NCBI RefSeq assembly: GCF_003350345.1
Contig: NZ_QNVJ01000097.1
Span: 1-64,000, forward strand
Origin: Alkalilacustris brevis
Lineage (GTDB): Bacteria > Pseudomonadota > Alphaproteobacteria > Rhodobacterales > Rhodobacteraceae
DNA: 64,000 nucleotides
Direction of reading: 5' to 3'
In this document: piece by piece, positions 35,360 to 43,077 of the stretch
Position numbering within the stretch: the stretch's first letter is position 1
Layout of the letters: each line of letters begins with the position of its first letter
Position numbers and translations under genes: made by a program
The notes under the pieces: model-generated
Told to the model about the DNA's origin: nothing
What the model saw: only the letters and a program-made list of their open reading frames with translations
Database searches by the model: none

Positions 35360-36439
35360 TCAGTTGAGGCCCTCGGGCAGTGCGATGCCGGTTTCTTCGG
35401 AAAGTTGCACAAGCACCTTGCGCGTCTCGAAGGGAATGGGGATGCCCTCGGCCTCGCGCTTGGCGGCAAGCCGGGCCTCGCGCTCGCCGGGATACATGAC
35501 CTCGTCGAAGCCGGCCGCGGGCTTCAGCGCCTTGAGCGTGGCGATCATGTGCTCCATCCGCGCCGTGTATTCTGGCACCGGCATGAAGGCGTCGATTTTG
35601 AAGGCCATGAAGAAATGCCCGACATCCTGCGGCGTCTCGAAATCGCGGGTCATGTCGCGGATGGTGCCGGCATAGCCCGAGCCCGAGAGCGCCCCGCCCA
35701 TCATGTCGACCAGCATCGCCAGCGCCGAGCCCTTGGGCCCCGCGAAAGGCAGCATCACGCCCTTGAGCGCGGCCTCGGCATCGGTGGTGGGGCGGCCCTG
35801 GTCGTCGAGCGCCCAACCTTCGGGGATCGGCTCTCCGCGGCGGGCGGCGATGCGGATATGGCCGCGCGCCGAAATGCTGGTGGCCATGTCGAGGCACCAG
35901 GGCGCGTGACGGCCGGCGGGCGCGGCAACCGCGATCGGGTTGGTGCCGAACAGCGGCTCCATGCTGCCGAAGGGCGCCAGCGACTTCGACGCGGGCGACA
36001 GCACGATGCCGATGCAATCCTGCGCCGCCGCCTGCAGCGCAAAGACCTGCGCCGCGCCGAAATGGTTGCTTTGCCTGACTGTGGCGCCGCCGATGCCGTG
36101 GCTTTCGGCGCTGTCGAGCACCTTCTTCATCGCGAAATCGCTCACCACCGGCCCCATGCCGTTGTCGGCGTCGATCGCATGGGCCCAGCCATAGCGTGTT
36201 TCCACCTTGAACGCCGGCTGCGGCTTGACGAGGTTCAGCTTGAAACGCTCGATATACGAGCCGCTGCGCACCACCCCGTGGGTATCGACGCCGCGCAGAT
36301 TGGCCACGATCATCGTGTGCGCAACCGAGTTTGCGTGATCCTCGCTCAGGCCATGGTGCATGAAGGCCTTGACGATGAATGCTTCCAGGTTCCTGGGGCG
36401 GATATGGCCGATTTCTTCTGTCATCATGTGCTCGCTCAT
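35360..36439 (-). CDS. Ldh-family (malate/L-lactate/sulfolactate type) dehydrogenase
   Basis: NAD(P)-dependent 2-hydroxyacid dehydrogenase of the malate/L-sulfolactate family, a fold unrelated to classic LDH. The product of about 359 residues includes the substrate-binding DTHGVVRSGSYIERF, the catalytic-His region QSNHFGAAQVFALQAA, and FGTNPIAVAAPAGRHAPWCLDMATS for the cofactor, followed by LPFAGPKGSALAMLVDMMGGALSG. The exact start is unclear (36439, 36427 or 36424). It lies downstream of a small hypothetical gene and is probably controlled by the LysR regulator beyond it. The hydroxyacid substrate is unknown. Confidence 0.88.
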   Translation of the reverse strand: MSEHMMTEEIGHIRPRNLEAFIVKAFMHHGLSEDHANSVAHTMIVANLRGVDTHGVVRSGSYIERFKLNLVKPQPAFKVETRYGWAHAIDADNGMGPVVSDFAMKKVLDSAESHGIGGATVRQSNHFGAAQVFALQAAAQDCIGIVLSPASKSLAPFGSMEPLFGTNPIAVAAPAGRHAPWCLDMATSISARGHIRIAARRGEPIPEGWALDDQGRPTTDAEAALKGVMLPFAGPKGSALAMLVDMMGGALSGSGYAGTIRDMTRDFETPQDVGHFFMAFKIDAFMPVPEYTARMEHMIATLKALKPAAGFDEVMYPGEREARLAAKREAEGIPIPFETRKVLVQLSEETGIALPEGLN

Positions 36440-36444
36440 AAGGA

Positions 36445-36464
36445 GGGGTCGCAACAGCGACCCC
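36445..36464. other. Stem-loop between hypothetical gene and Ldh gene
   Basis: GGGGTCGC and GCGACCCC pair perfectly around an AACA loop just upstream of the Ldh start codon. It could attenuate read-through or shape the leader. Confidence 0.4.
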
Positions 36465-36499
36465 GGTTGCTTGGCACGATCGGCCAAGCCCTGTCATGC

Positions 36500-36853
36500 T
36501 CAGCCTTCGTCGTGGATGTGCCCGAAAGCCTCGAACGCTGCCCAGCTGCGGCGAATCTCGGCGCTGATCTCTTCGGGTGTCATGTTTACCAGCAGATCGA
36601 CAGGAGTTTCCAGATTCTCCATCTGTGCGATCAGGCGCGGGTCGCGCGCAGCCTCGTCCGGCGTTTCGACAAGCCGTTGGAACAGCAGATATGCCCCATC
36701 GTGCGGCTGGTTGAGAGAATGGTCATAGACCAGATGCCCGCTGGAGTCGCTGCGGCTGTCATGGACGAACTGTGTGCCGGAAATCTCGCCCCGACCCTCG
36801 CCCGGAACGCGGGGGTCTGGTTCCGGCTCGGCGAAGCCGAATGCGATTGACAC
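36500..36853 (-). CDS. Hypothetical protein divergent from LysR gene
   Basis: An unrecognised soluble protein of about 117 residues, predicted from a GTG at 36853 preceded by GGAG ten bases upstream. The convincing part is the C-terminal 90 residues, which read like a genuine folded protein: GTQFVHDSRSDSSGHLVYDH, GAYLLFQRLVETPDEAARDP, VDLLVNMTPEEISAEIRRSW. Frames extending to 37018 look non-coding and would overlap the LysR start. It is probably the first gene of an operon with the Ldh-family gene. Low-complexity N-terminal residues make the start uncertain. Confidence 0.55.
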   Translation of the reverse strand: MSIAFGFAEPEPDPRVPGEGRGEISGTQFVHDSRSDSSGHLVYDHSLNQPHDGAYLLFQRLVETPDEAARDPRLIAQMENLETPVDLLVNMTPEEISAEIRRSWAAFEAFGHIHDEG

Positions 36854-37016
36854 TGGTGATCTGCTCCGGCGGCCAGTTATCCGCGGCGCCAGGCACGATC
36901 CTGGCCGGCGGGTGTCGCCCCCGGGGCCGTTTCGGGGCTGCACGGCCGCCCATGATGACATATCTATTCCGGGAGGCGGTGCCGGACGCGCGCGGAATGT
37001 CGATAAGGGGAAGGCC

Positions 37017-37907
37017 ATGCGGATCGATTACCTGGGCTTCGAGGCCTTCGTCGCAATCGCCGATTTCGGAAGTTTCAAGCGCGCCGCCGCACATCTGAAC
37101 GTTTCGCAGACGGCGCTGAGCCACCGGATACAGAAGGTCGAGCAGGATCTCGGCCAGCAACTTCTGGTGCGGACCACGCGCGAGGTGTCGCTCACATCGG
37201 CCGGGCAGCAGGTTCTGCCGCAGATCCGGCATCACCTGTCGGAACTGACCCATATCTACGGGACGATGCGCAAGCAGGGGCGGCAGTCGAACCAGCGGCT
37301 GGCCTTCGCCTGTATCCCGACCGTCGCCAACTATTACTTGCCTGCGCTGCTGCAACAGTTTACCGAACGCTACCCCCGGCTGATGCTGCAATTGCACGAT
37401 CAGCCGGTCAGCCAGGTGATCGAACTGGTGCGCTCGGGCGAGGCCGAATTCGGGGTGACGATTTCCGGCGCCAGCCACTGGGATCTCGAGGCAAAGCCGC
37501 TCTTTACCGAACCCTATGTGCTGCTTGTGCGCCGCGACCACCCGCTCGCCGCGCGGCGCAGCATTACCCGCGAAGATCTGATCGGCGAGCCTTTCGCCCG
37601 CATCCGCACCCAGCATACCAACCGCAAGCTGGTCGATGATGCGCTGGGCGAATACAGCGACCGCATGACATGGCGCTACGAGGTGCAGAATGCCGCCACC
37701 GCGATGAGCCTGGTCGCCGCCGGGCTTGCGGTGACGGTGCTGCCCAAGCTGACCACCTACCTTTCGGCAGGCCGGCTGGTCGCACTGGAGTTTGAGGATA
37801 TCGAGATGTCCCGCCCGCTGGGTATCTATACCCGACGCGGCGTGCCGCTGTCGGAACCGGCCGCGGAACTGGCTGACATGATCAGCAGCCGCTTGTCGGC
37901 GCTGTGA
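37017..37907 (+). CDS. LysR-family transcriptional regulator
   Basis: A 296-residue LTTR. The N-terminal helix-turn-helix is FEAFVAIADFGSFKRAAAHLNVSQTALSHRIQKVEQDLGQQLLVRTTR in consensus positions, and the substrate-binding domain follows with the typical LAFACIPTVANYYLPALLQQF start and VAAGLAVTVLPKL segment. The ATG at 37017 follows AAGGGGAAGG. It is divergent from the hypothetical-Ldh pair and 300 bases from the end of the ThDP/PrpF/tripartite transporter operon, so either could be its target. Inducer unknown. Confidence 0.92.
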   Translation: MRIDYLGFEAFVAIADFGSFKRAAAHLNVSQTALSHRIQKVEQDLGQQLLVRTTREVSLTSAGQQVLPQIRHHLSELTHIYGTMRKQGRQSNQRLAFACIPTVANYYLPALLQQFTERYPRLMLQLHDQPVSQVIELVRSGEAEFGVTISGASHWDLEAKPLFTEPYVLLVRRDHPLAARRSITREDLIGEPFARIRTQHTNRKLVDDALGEYSDRMTWRYEVQNAATAMSLVAAGLAVTVLPKLTTYLSAGRLVALEFEDIEMSRPLGIYTRRGVPLSEPAAELADMISSRLSAL

Positions 37908-38041
37908 ACCATCATCAGGGCATGTCCACGAGCCGCTTGAGACCCAACCTCCGCCGGGCAGCGCCGCGTCGTGTCCCTTTCTCGCGCGCAGAAAGCCCGG
38001 GCGCGAGAAAGAGCCAATCGCGCGCACCTTTGCCGGCGGGG

Positions 38042-38080
38042 GCCTGCGGCGCGGATATTTTCTTCACAGTGAAGGGACGG
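38042..38080 (+). repeat. Dispersed intergenic element, copy 4
   Basis: GCCTGCGGCGCGGATATTTT followed by CTTCACAGTGAAGGGACGG. The CACAGTGAAG variant, facing copy 5 with 12 bases between them. Confidence 0.75.
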
Positions 38081-38092
38081 GGGCGCGCCTGC

Positions 38093-38127
38093 CGCTTCAC
38101 TTTGAGAAAAATATCCCCGCCGGAGGC
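38093..38127 (-). repeat. Dispersed intergenic element, copy 5 (inverted)
   Basis: On the minus strand GCCTCCGGCGGGGATATTTT followed by TCTCAAAGTGAAGCGG. It stands in inverted orientation to copy 4, so the two can pair into a long imperfect hairpin. Confidence 0.8.
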
Positions 38128-38153
38128 TTCGGTGCGGCCGTGGCCGCACCGAA
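38128..38153. terminator. 12-bp stem-loop at a convergent gene end
   Basis: TTCGGTGCGGCC and GGCCGCACCGAA pair perfectly around a GT core. It directly adjoins copy 5 of the repeat, so on the minus strand it is followed by the element and its T run. Likely ends transcription of the ThDP operon and possibly LysR. Confidence 0.55.
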
Positions 38154-38204
38154 AAGCGGCATTTCCGTGGGCTCCGCATCCCGATCCCGGAGCGTTCGCC
38201 GTGT

Positions 38205-39863
38205 TCAGGCTTTTCGCGGCGGATGGGCGCCGCGGATCACCGGCGAGATAACCTGATCGGATATCGGGAAATCCCAGACGGCGGCGCCGCCGGTCTTCCG
38301 GAACTCTTCAATCAGGCGGGGCAGGTCGGCCAGGTCATTGACCGTTTCGCCCCCCAGGCCGAAGCCGCGCGCGATCGCGGCCAGGTCGGTGCGGCCGAAC
38401 ACGGCGCCCGCGTCCGAAAGCCCCTCTGAGCGCAGCTTGTGGATCTCGGACCCGTATGCGCCGTCATTCATCACGCAGATCAGGATGTTGAGATTGTGCC
38501 GGCGGATCGTTTCAAGCTCCTGCACATGCATCATCAGGCTGCCGTCGCCGTCGAACAGCACAACGGTGCTGTCGGGCCGTGCGGCGGCGACCCCCATCGC
38601 AAACGAGATGCCGTTGCCGATTGCGCCGAACTCGCGGATCGTCAGGAAGTTCTCCTGCGGGCGCGAGGGCATGTGTGCCACGTAGAACGAGCAATGCCCC
38701 GACGAATTGACCAGTTGCCAGTCGGCCGGCACATGCGCCTCGAAGGCTGCGGCCACGTCGCGCGGGTCGTGCACGCCTTCTTCGTGGGCGAACTCGGCGC
38801 TGTCGATTTCGGTCTCGCGAATGCGGCGGGCCATGTCGTCGCTGCGCCACTTGACCGGGCGCGCGGGCACGGCGGCGGTCAGCGCCTCGGCGCCCAGGCG
38901 CGCATCGGCACGCACATGGCTGTCGGCGGCGACCCGGCCCTGGCTGATGGTCAGCGGCTTGGTGTCAATCTGCAGCACATGCGCCTTGGGAAAGAGCTTG
39001 CCGCCGGCGGCATTGTGATGCGCCAGGATGGTGCCGACGGCGATGATCAGGTCTGCCTCGCCCAGGCATTCGCGCGCGATCTCCGACGAGAACCCGCCTG
39101 CGACATTGAGCGAGAACGGATCGTCGTGGAACAGCCCGCGGGCGGGCAGGGTGGTGCACAGCAGCCCGTCGACGCGCTCGGCCAGCGCGCGGCAGGCCTG
39201 GGCCGCGCCGGGCGAATGCACCGCACCCATCCCCGCCATGATGACGATGCGCCGTGCGCCGGCCACACGCTCGGCGGCGGCGGCGATGTCATCGGGGTTG
39301 GGCGGCATGGCGCCGACCTGGGGCAGCATGTTGCGCGAGGGCTCGGGCAGCGTGTCGCCGCCCGGCCAGGGCAGGTCCTGCAGGTCGAACGGCACGCCCA
39401 GTACGACCGGGCGGCGCTCCATCCGGGCCTGCAGGAAGGCGTCGCGGATGCGGCGCGGCATGGTTTCGACATGGTGCAGCCGGTGATAGGCGGCGCCGGT
39501 GCCGGTGATCAGCGGCCCCTGGTCGAGCATCTGGTTGTACCAGCTCAGCTTGAGCGGCGATTCCCCGGCGAAGATCACCATCGGGATATTGGCGCGCACG
39601 GCGGCGGGCAGGGCGGTAAGCACCTGGGTCAGCCCCGGGCCGCAGGTCACTGTCGCCACACCGACATCATCGCGCTTGCGTGCCTCGGCCATGGCGGCGG
39701 CGACGGCGCAGTGCTCGTGCCGGACATAGATCATCCGCACGCCGGTTTCCGACAGCCGGGTGGCCCAGTTCATGTTGGCATCGCCCATCAGGGTGAAGCA
39801 GTTTTCGATGCCTTCCTGTGCAAATGCTGCGGCCAGAACGTCATAGGTCTTGCGCTGGCTCAT
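38205..39863 (-). CDS. ThDP-dependent 2-oxoacid decarboxylase/synthase-like enzyme
   Basis: A 552-residue thiamine-diphosphate enzyme of the IlvB/benzoylformate decarboxylase superfamily. The catalytic Glu is E50 in YVRHEHCAVAAAMAEA. The PYR, central (GARRIVIMAGMGAVHSPGA) and PP domains follow, and the ThDP/Mg motif starts at 438 (DGDGSLMMHV) and ends near N466 (MNDGAYG). It may decarboxylate a 2-oxoacid or condense it with another aldehyde or oxoacid. Its ATG overlaps the PrpF stop codon by four bases (ATGA), with AAGGAG upstream. It is the last gene of the tripartite-transporter operon, which suggests action on the imported carboxylate or its product. Confidence 0.88.
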   Translation of the reverse strand: MSQRKTYDVLAAAFAQEGIENCFTLMGDANMNWATRLSETGVRMIYVRHEHCAVAAAMAEARKRDDVGVATVTCGPGLTQVLTALPAAVRANIPMVIFAGESPLKLSWYNQMLDQGPLITGTGAAYHRLHHVETMPRRIRDAFLQARMERRPVVLGVPFDLQDLPWPGGDTLPEPSRNMLPQVGAMPPNPDDIAAAAERVAGARRIVIMAGMGAVHSPGAAQACRALAERVDGLLCTTLPARGLFHDDPFSLNVAGGFSSEIARECLGEADLIIAVGTILAHHNAAGGKLFPKAHVLQIDTKPLTISQGRVAADSHVRADARLGAEALTAAVPARPVKWRSDDMARRIRETEIDSAEFAHEEGVHDPRDVAAAFEAHVPADWQLVNSSGHCSFYVAHMPSRPQENFLTIREFGAIGNGISFAMGVAAARPDSTVVLFDGDGSLMMHVQELETIRRHNLNILICVMNDGAYGSEIHKLRSEGLSDAGAVFGRTDLAAIARGFGLGGETVNDLADLPRLIEEFRKTGGAAVWDFPISDQVISPVIRGAHPPRKA

Positions 39864-40966
39864 GCAGCTTTCTCCTTTTTGCCGGGGAGGATGCCGGCCG
39901 GCACCATCAATTCGCCCCGCGCGATCAGCCGCGCGGTGCGGATCAGCCCGGCCGAGCGCAGGTCGAACCCTTCGGGGCCGACGCTGTAATCGACGGTCAC
40001 GTCGATATGGCCCGAGGGGTGCTCGATCCGCATCAGCGCCGGGTTGCCCTCGGGGCGGTCCACCAGCCCCTCGGCCACGGTGCCGGGGGTCAGCGCGCAG
40101 GAGGCAATGCATTGCGAGCCGGTCACGGCCATCGTGGGGTGGCACTTCCACGGCATGAAATACCGTGCCGAGATCGCGCCGCCGTGGCGGGGTTTCGATA
40201 GCAGCCCGATCTTGGGCGTGACCGACTGGCGCACATCGCCCAGGCCCATCATCTCGCCGGCTTTCAGGCGGATTGCCTCGAGCCGGTCCATCAGCGCGGT
40301 GTTGTTGTCCAACTCTTCGGGGGTTTCATAGCCGGTCAGGCCCACATCCTCGGCCCGCGCGATCATCATCGGCATGGCGACGTCGATGCAGGTGACCGCG
40401 AGCCCGTCGATCACGTCGCGGGCATTGCCGGTGGGCAGCAGCGCACCGCAGCTTGTCCCGACCACGTCGAGAAACTGCAACTGTACGGGTGCGGCGGTGC
40501 CCGGCACCCCGTCGATGGCGGTGTCGCCGTCATAGCGCACCTTGCCACCCGGGGTCTGCACGATCGCCTCGACCCGGGCGCCGGTGTTGACCGCGTGGAT
40601 GCGCACGCGGGTTTCATCGCCGGTGACAGGAACGAGGCCCATCTCGATTGCGGCGGGGCCCACGCCCACCAGCATGTTGCCGCAGGTGGGTTTGTAATCA
40701 ACCTCGCGTTTCTCCACCGCGACCTGGGCGAAGAAGTAGTCCACGTCGCAATCGGGATCGTCGGAGGGGCTGAGCATCGCCACCTTGGTGGTCACGGCGG
40801 TGCCCCCGCCGATCCCGTCCACGTTGTAGGAATGCCCTGCACCGACGACTGCCATCAGCAGTTCCGACAGGGTGTCGCGATCTTCGGGCAGATCGGCGCG
40901 GTTGAAGTATGGCCCGCGCGAGCTGCCCCCGCGCAGGAAGAGGTAAGGTACAGGTGTCTGGGTCAT
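39860..40966 (-). CDS. PrpF-family isomerase (4-oxalomesaconate tautomerase / methylaconitate isomerase-like)
   Basis: A 368-residue protein with the double diaminopimelate-epimerase-like fold. It shifts double bonds in unsaturated tri- or dicarboxylates (2-methylaconitate, 4-oxalomesaconate, aconitate). The family start PYLFLRGGSSRGPYFNRADLP is present, with the acid/base Lys61 in AVTTKVAML and Cys95 in PTCGNMLVG. The later GSQCIASCALTPGTVAEGL matches the C-terminal half. It sits one base after the transporter gene and overlaps the ThDP gene. The coupling suggests that the transported compound is a substrate; which one is unknown. Confidence 0.88.
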   Translation of the reverse strand: MTQTPVPYLFLRGGSSRGPYFNRADLPEDRDTLSELLMAVVGAGHSYNVDGIGGGTAVTTKVAMLSPSDDPDCDVDYFFAQVAVEKREVDYKPTCGNMLVGVGPAAIEMGLVPVTGDETRVRIHAVNTGARVEAIVQTPGGKVRYDGDTAIDGVPGTAAPVQLQFLDVVGTSCGALLPTGNARDVIDGLAVTCIDVAMPMMIARAEDVGLTGYETPEELDNNTALMDRLEAIRLKAGEMMGLGDVRQSVTPKIGLLSKPRHGGAISARYFMPWKCHPTMAVTGSQCIASCALTPGTVAEGLVDRPEGNPALMRIEHPSGHIDVTVDYSVGPEGFDLRSAGLIRTARLIARGELMVPAGILPGKKEKAA

Positions 40967-40967
40967 G

Positions 40968-42983
40968 TTATCTCAATGGCCAGGGGAGGGAGACATAGGC
41001 TTGCAGCAGCCCCGGCGGGAAGTCGCGCCCGAGGGAGGATGCAAGGAAAAGGATGAAGCCGATACCGGCCGCCGCAGCGATCAGAGACCACAGCCATGAC
41101 AGCCGGGCACGATACTTGAAGAAGCCGATCAGGAACAGCGTGGCCCCGATCACGAACCCGGCCAGGGACGACAGAACGACCAGGCTGACCAGCCACATCA
41201 GTGTGCCCCACAAGCCATGGTCGGCGTTGCCATCGTCGCCGCCGGCCTCGAGGTCCATGAAGACCGGATCGGTGGCCGGCTTCATGAACATCTTCACGAT
41301 CAGCGCGCTACAGGCCAGCAGCGTGATCAGGCCCACGATGATCGGGAAGATCTTGTCGCCGGTGCGGGTGATGCCCGAGGCGTCAAAGACCGCGTAGGCC
41401 GTGTAACCCGTCAGCGCGGCGAGGAAAAGCGCCGGTGCCGTCTTGGTCGCGGTGTAGACATTGGCGTTCTCGCGGATGTTCTTCGATTGGCGAATGCCGA
41501 CAACGATCGACAGCAGTGTGATGGCCAGAAGCGTCATCGTCAGGGGGGTCGCGATGTAATCCATCCCCATCTCGAAGCTGCGGCGGAACCGCGATCCGGC
41601 GATCTGGTAAACCTGGTTGGCATAGTTCTCGGCCCGATACGACAGCACGAAGCCGATCAGGAAAGCCGGGCGCGAATAGTCAAACCGCCGCAGGAAGATG
41701 CCAAGACAGCCGATGGCCACCAGCGCGATCAGGTCGCCCAGCCGCATGCTCGACTGGAAGGCGGCGAAGGTGATGATCATGAACAGGTAGGGCGCGATCA
41801 GCGCGAAACGGATCGTGGTGATCTTCGCGATCTGCCCCGACAGCAGGATGCACAGCCCCGCGCCGAAGACGTTGGCCAGCGCCAGCGACCAGACGATCGT
41901 ATAGGTGATGTCGAGGTTGTTGCGCACCATGTGCGGCCCGGCCTCGTAGCCCAGCAGCGCCAGGCCGCCGATGAAGATCGCCATCGAGCCCGAGCCGGGA
42001 ATGCCGAAGATCAGCGTGGGCACCAGCCCGCCGCCTTCCTTGGCGTTGTTCGAGGATTCCGGCCCGATCACGCCACGGATATCGCCTGAGCCGAATTGCG
42101 ACTTGTCCTTGGCGGTCTGCACGGTGAAGCCATAGGCGATCCAGTCCACGACCGAGCCGCCAAGGCCGGGAATCGTGCCGATCAGCACCCCCAGGATCGA
42201 GCAGCGGGCCGAGAGCCACTTGTTCTGCCACCAGTCCTGCAGGCCGGTCATCCAGCCTTCGCCCAGCTTGCCATCGCGCGAAATCGACTTGTCCTGACGC
42301 AGGAGCGAGACGATCTCGGGGATGGCGTAGATGCCAAGGCCGATGATGACCAGTTGAAGCCCGTCAACCAGGTAGGGGTAGTCATAAGAGGCGATCCGCA
42401 GGCTGCCGCCGGCGCCAGCGGTGCCGATCGTGCCGGCAAGCAGGCCCAGCCCCGCCGCGACGACGCCCTTGAGTGGCACGCGACCGGCAAGGATCGCCAC
42501 CATGGACAGGCCCAGGACGATCACCATCAGCATCGCCGGTATGTTGAAGGCCAGGATGACCGGTCGCGCTATGAAGATGAAGAATGTCAGGATGATGGCG
42601 CCAATGATGCCGCCGAAAAGCGATGAAATGAACGCGGCCGAGAGCGCCCGCGCCGCCTGGCCCTTGCGGGTCAGCGGAAACCCGTCGAGAACGGTTGCCT
42701 GCGAGGCAGTCGAGCCGGGAATCCCCATCAGCACGGACGAGAAGGTGTCCGATGTCGGGATGACGGCGACCAGGCCGACCATGAGCGCGAGGCCCGAAAC
42801 CGGGTCCATCCCGTAGACGAAGGGCAGCACCAGCGATAGGCCGGCAATCCCCCCGAGGCCGGGCAGGATACCCACCGACAGCCCGAGCAGAATGCCCACG
42901 ATAAGATACATGATCTGTTCCGGCTGCAGGATCAGGTAAATCGCCTGTTCCAGGGCCGGCAGGGCCGTTGCGATCAAGTCCAT
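40968..42983 (-). CDS. Tripartite tricarboxylate transporter, TctA-TctB fusion
   Basis: A 671-residue membrane protein. Residues 1 to about 505 are a complete TctA permease with family motifs LSVGILPGLGGIAGLSLVLPFVYGMDP, GIPGSTASQATVLDGFPLTRKGQAARALSAA and PTLIFGIPGSGSMAIFIGGL. From about 514 a 158-residue TctB-like unit follows with four helices (ALFLAALTGYTAYAVFDASGI, IIVGLITLLACSALIV and two more). In most operons TctB is separate, so this is a natural fusion with subunit order A-B. A terminator-like hairpin separates it from the receptor gene upstream. Confidence 0.92.
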   Translation of the reverse strand: MDLIATALPALEQAIYLILQPEQIMYLIVGILLGLSVGILPGLGGIAGLSLVLPFVYGMDPVSGLALMVGLVAVIPTSDTFSSVLMGIPGSTASQATVLDGFPLTRKGQAARALSAAFISSLFGGIIGAIILTFFIFIARPVILAFNIPAMLMVIVLGLSMVAILAGRVPLKGVVAAGLGLLAGTIGTAGAGGSLRIASYDYPYLVDGLQLVIIGLGIYAIPEIVSLLRQDKSISRDGKLGEGWMTGLQDWWQNKWLSARCSILGVLIGTIPGLGGSVVDWIAYGFTVQTAKDKSQFGSGDIRGVIGPESSNNAKEGGGLVPTLIFGIPGSGSMAIFIGGLALLGYEAGPHMVRNNLDITYTIVWSLALANVFGAGLCILLSGQIAKITTIRFALIAPYLFMIITFAAFQSSMRLGDLIALVAIGCLGIFLRRFDYSRPAFLIGFVLSYRAENYANQVYQIAGSRFRRSFEMGMDYIATPLTMTLLAITLLSIVVGIRQSKNIRENANVYTATKTAPALFLAALTGYTAYAVFDASGITRTGDKIFPIIVGLITLLACSALIVKMFMKPATDPVFMDLEAGGDDGNADHGLWGTLMWLVSLVVLSSLAGFVIGATLFLIGFFKYRARLSWLWSLIAAAAGIGFILFLASSLGRDFPPGLLQAYVSLPWPLR

Positions 42984-43035
42984 GGATTAGATGTCCGCTT
43001 CTGTGGGTTTTGTCGGTTGCAAGGATACGAAAAGA

Positions 43036-43063
43036 CCTCTGCCGGCGGGATTGCCGGCAGAGG
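43036..43063 (-). terminator. Intra-operon terminator between tctC-type gene and TctA-TctB gene
   Basis: A perfect 11-bp stem CCTCTGCCGGC/GCCGGCAGAGG with a 6-base loop is followed on the minus strand by TCTTTTCG. It lies 14 bases after the receptor stop codon and probably causes partial termination, leaving more receptor than permease. Confidence 0.75.
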
Positions 43064-43077
43064 CCATGTGCGTCAGA

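Larger units (their letters stand above)
37908..38204. other. Convergent spacer with paired repeats and strong hairpin
   Basis: Spacer between the tails of the LysR and ThDP-enzyme genes. It contains no gene. It holds two oppositely oriented copies of the dispersed element and an adjoining 12-bp hairpin (listed separately). Confidence 0.7.
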
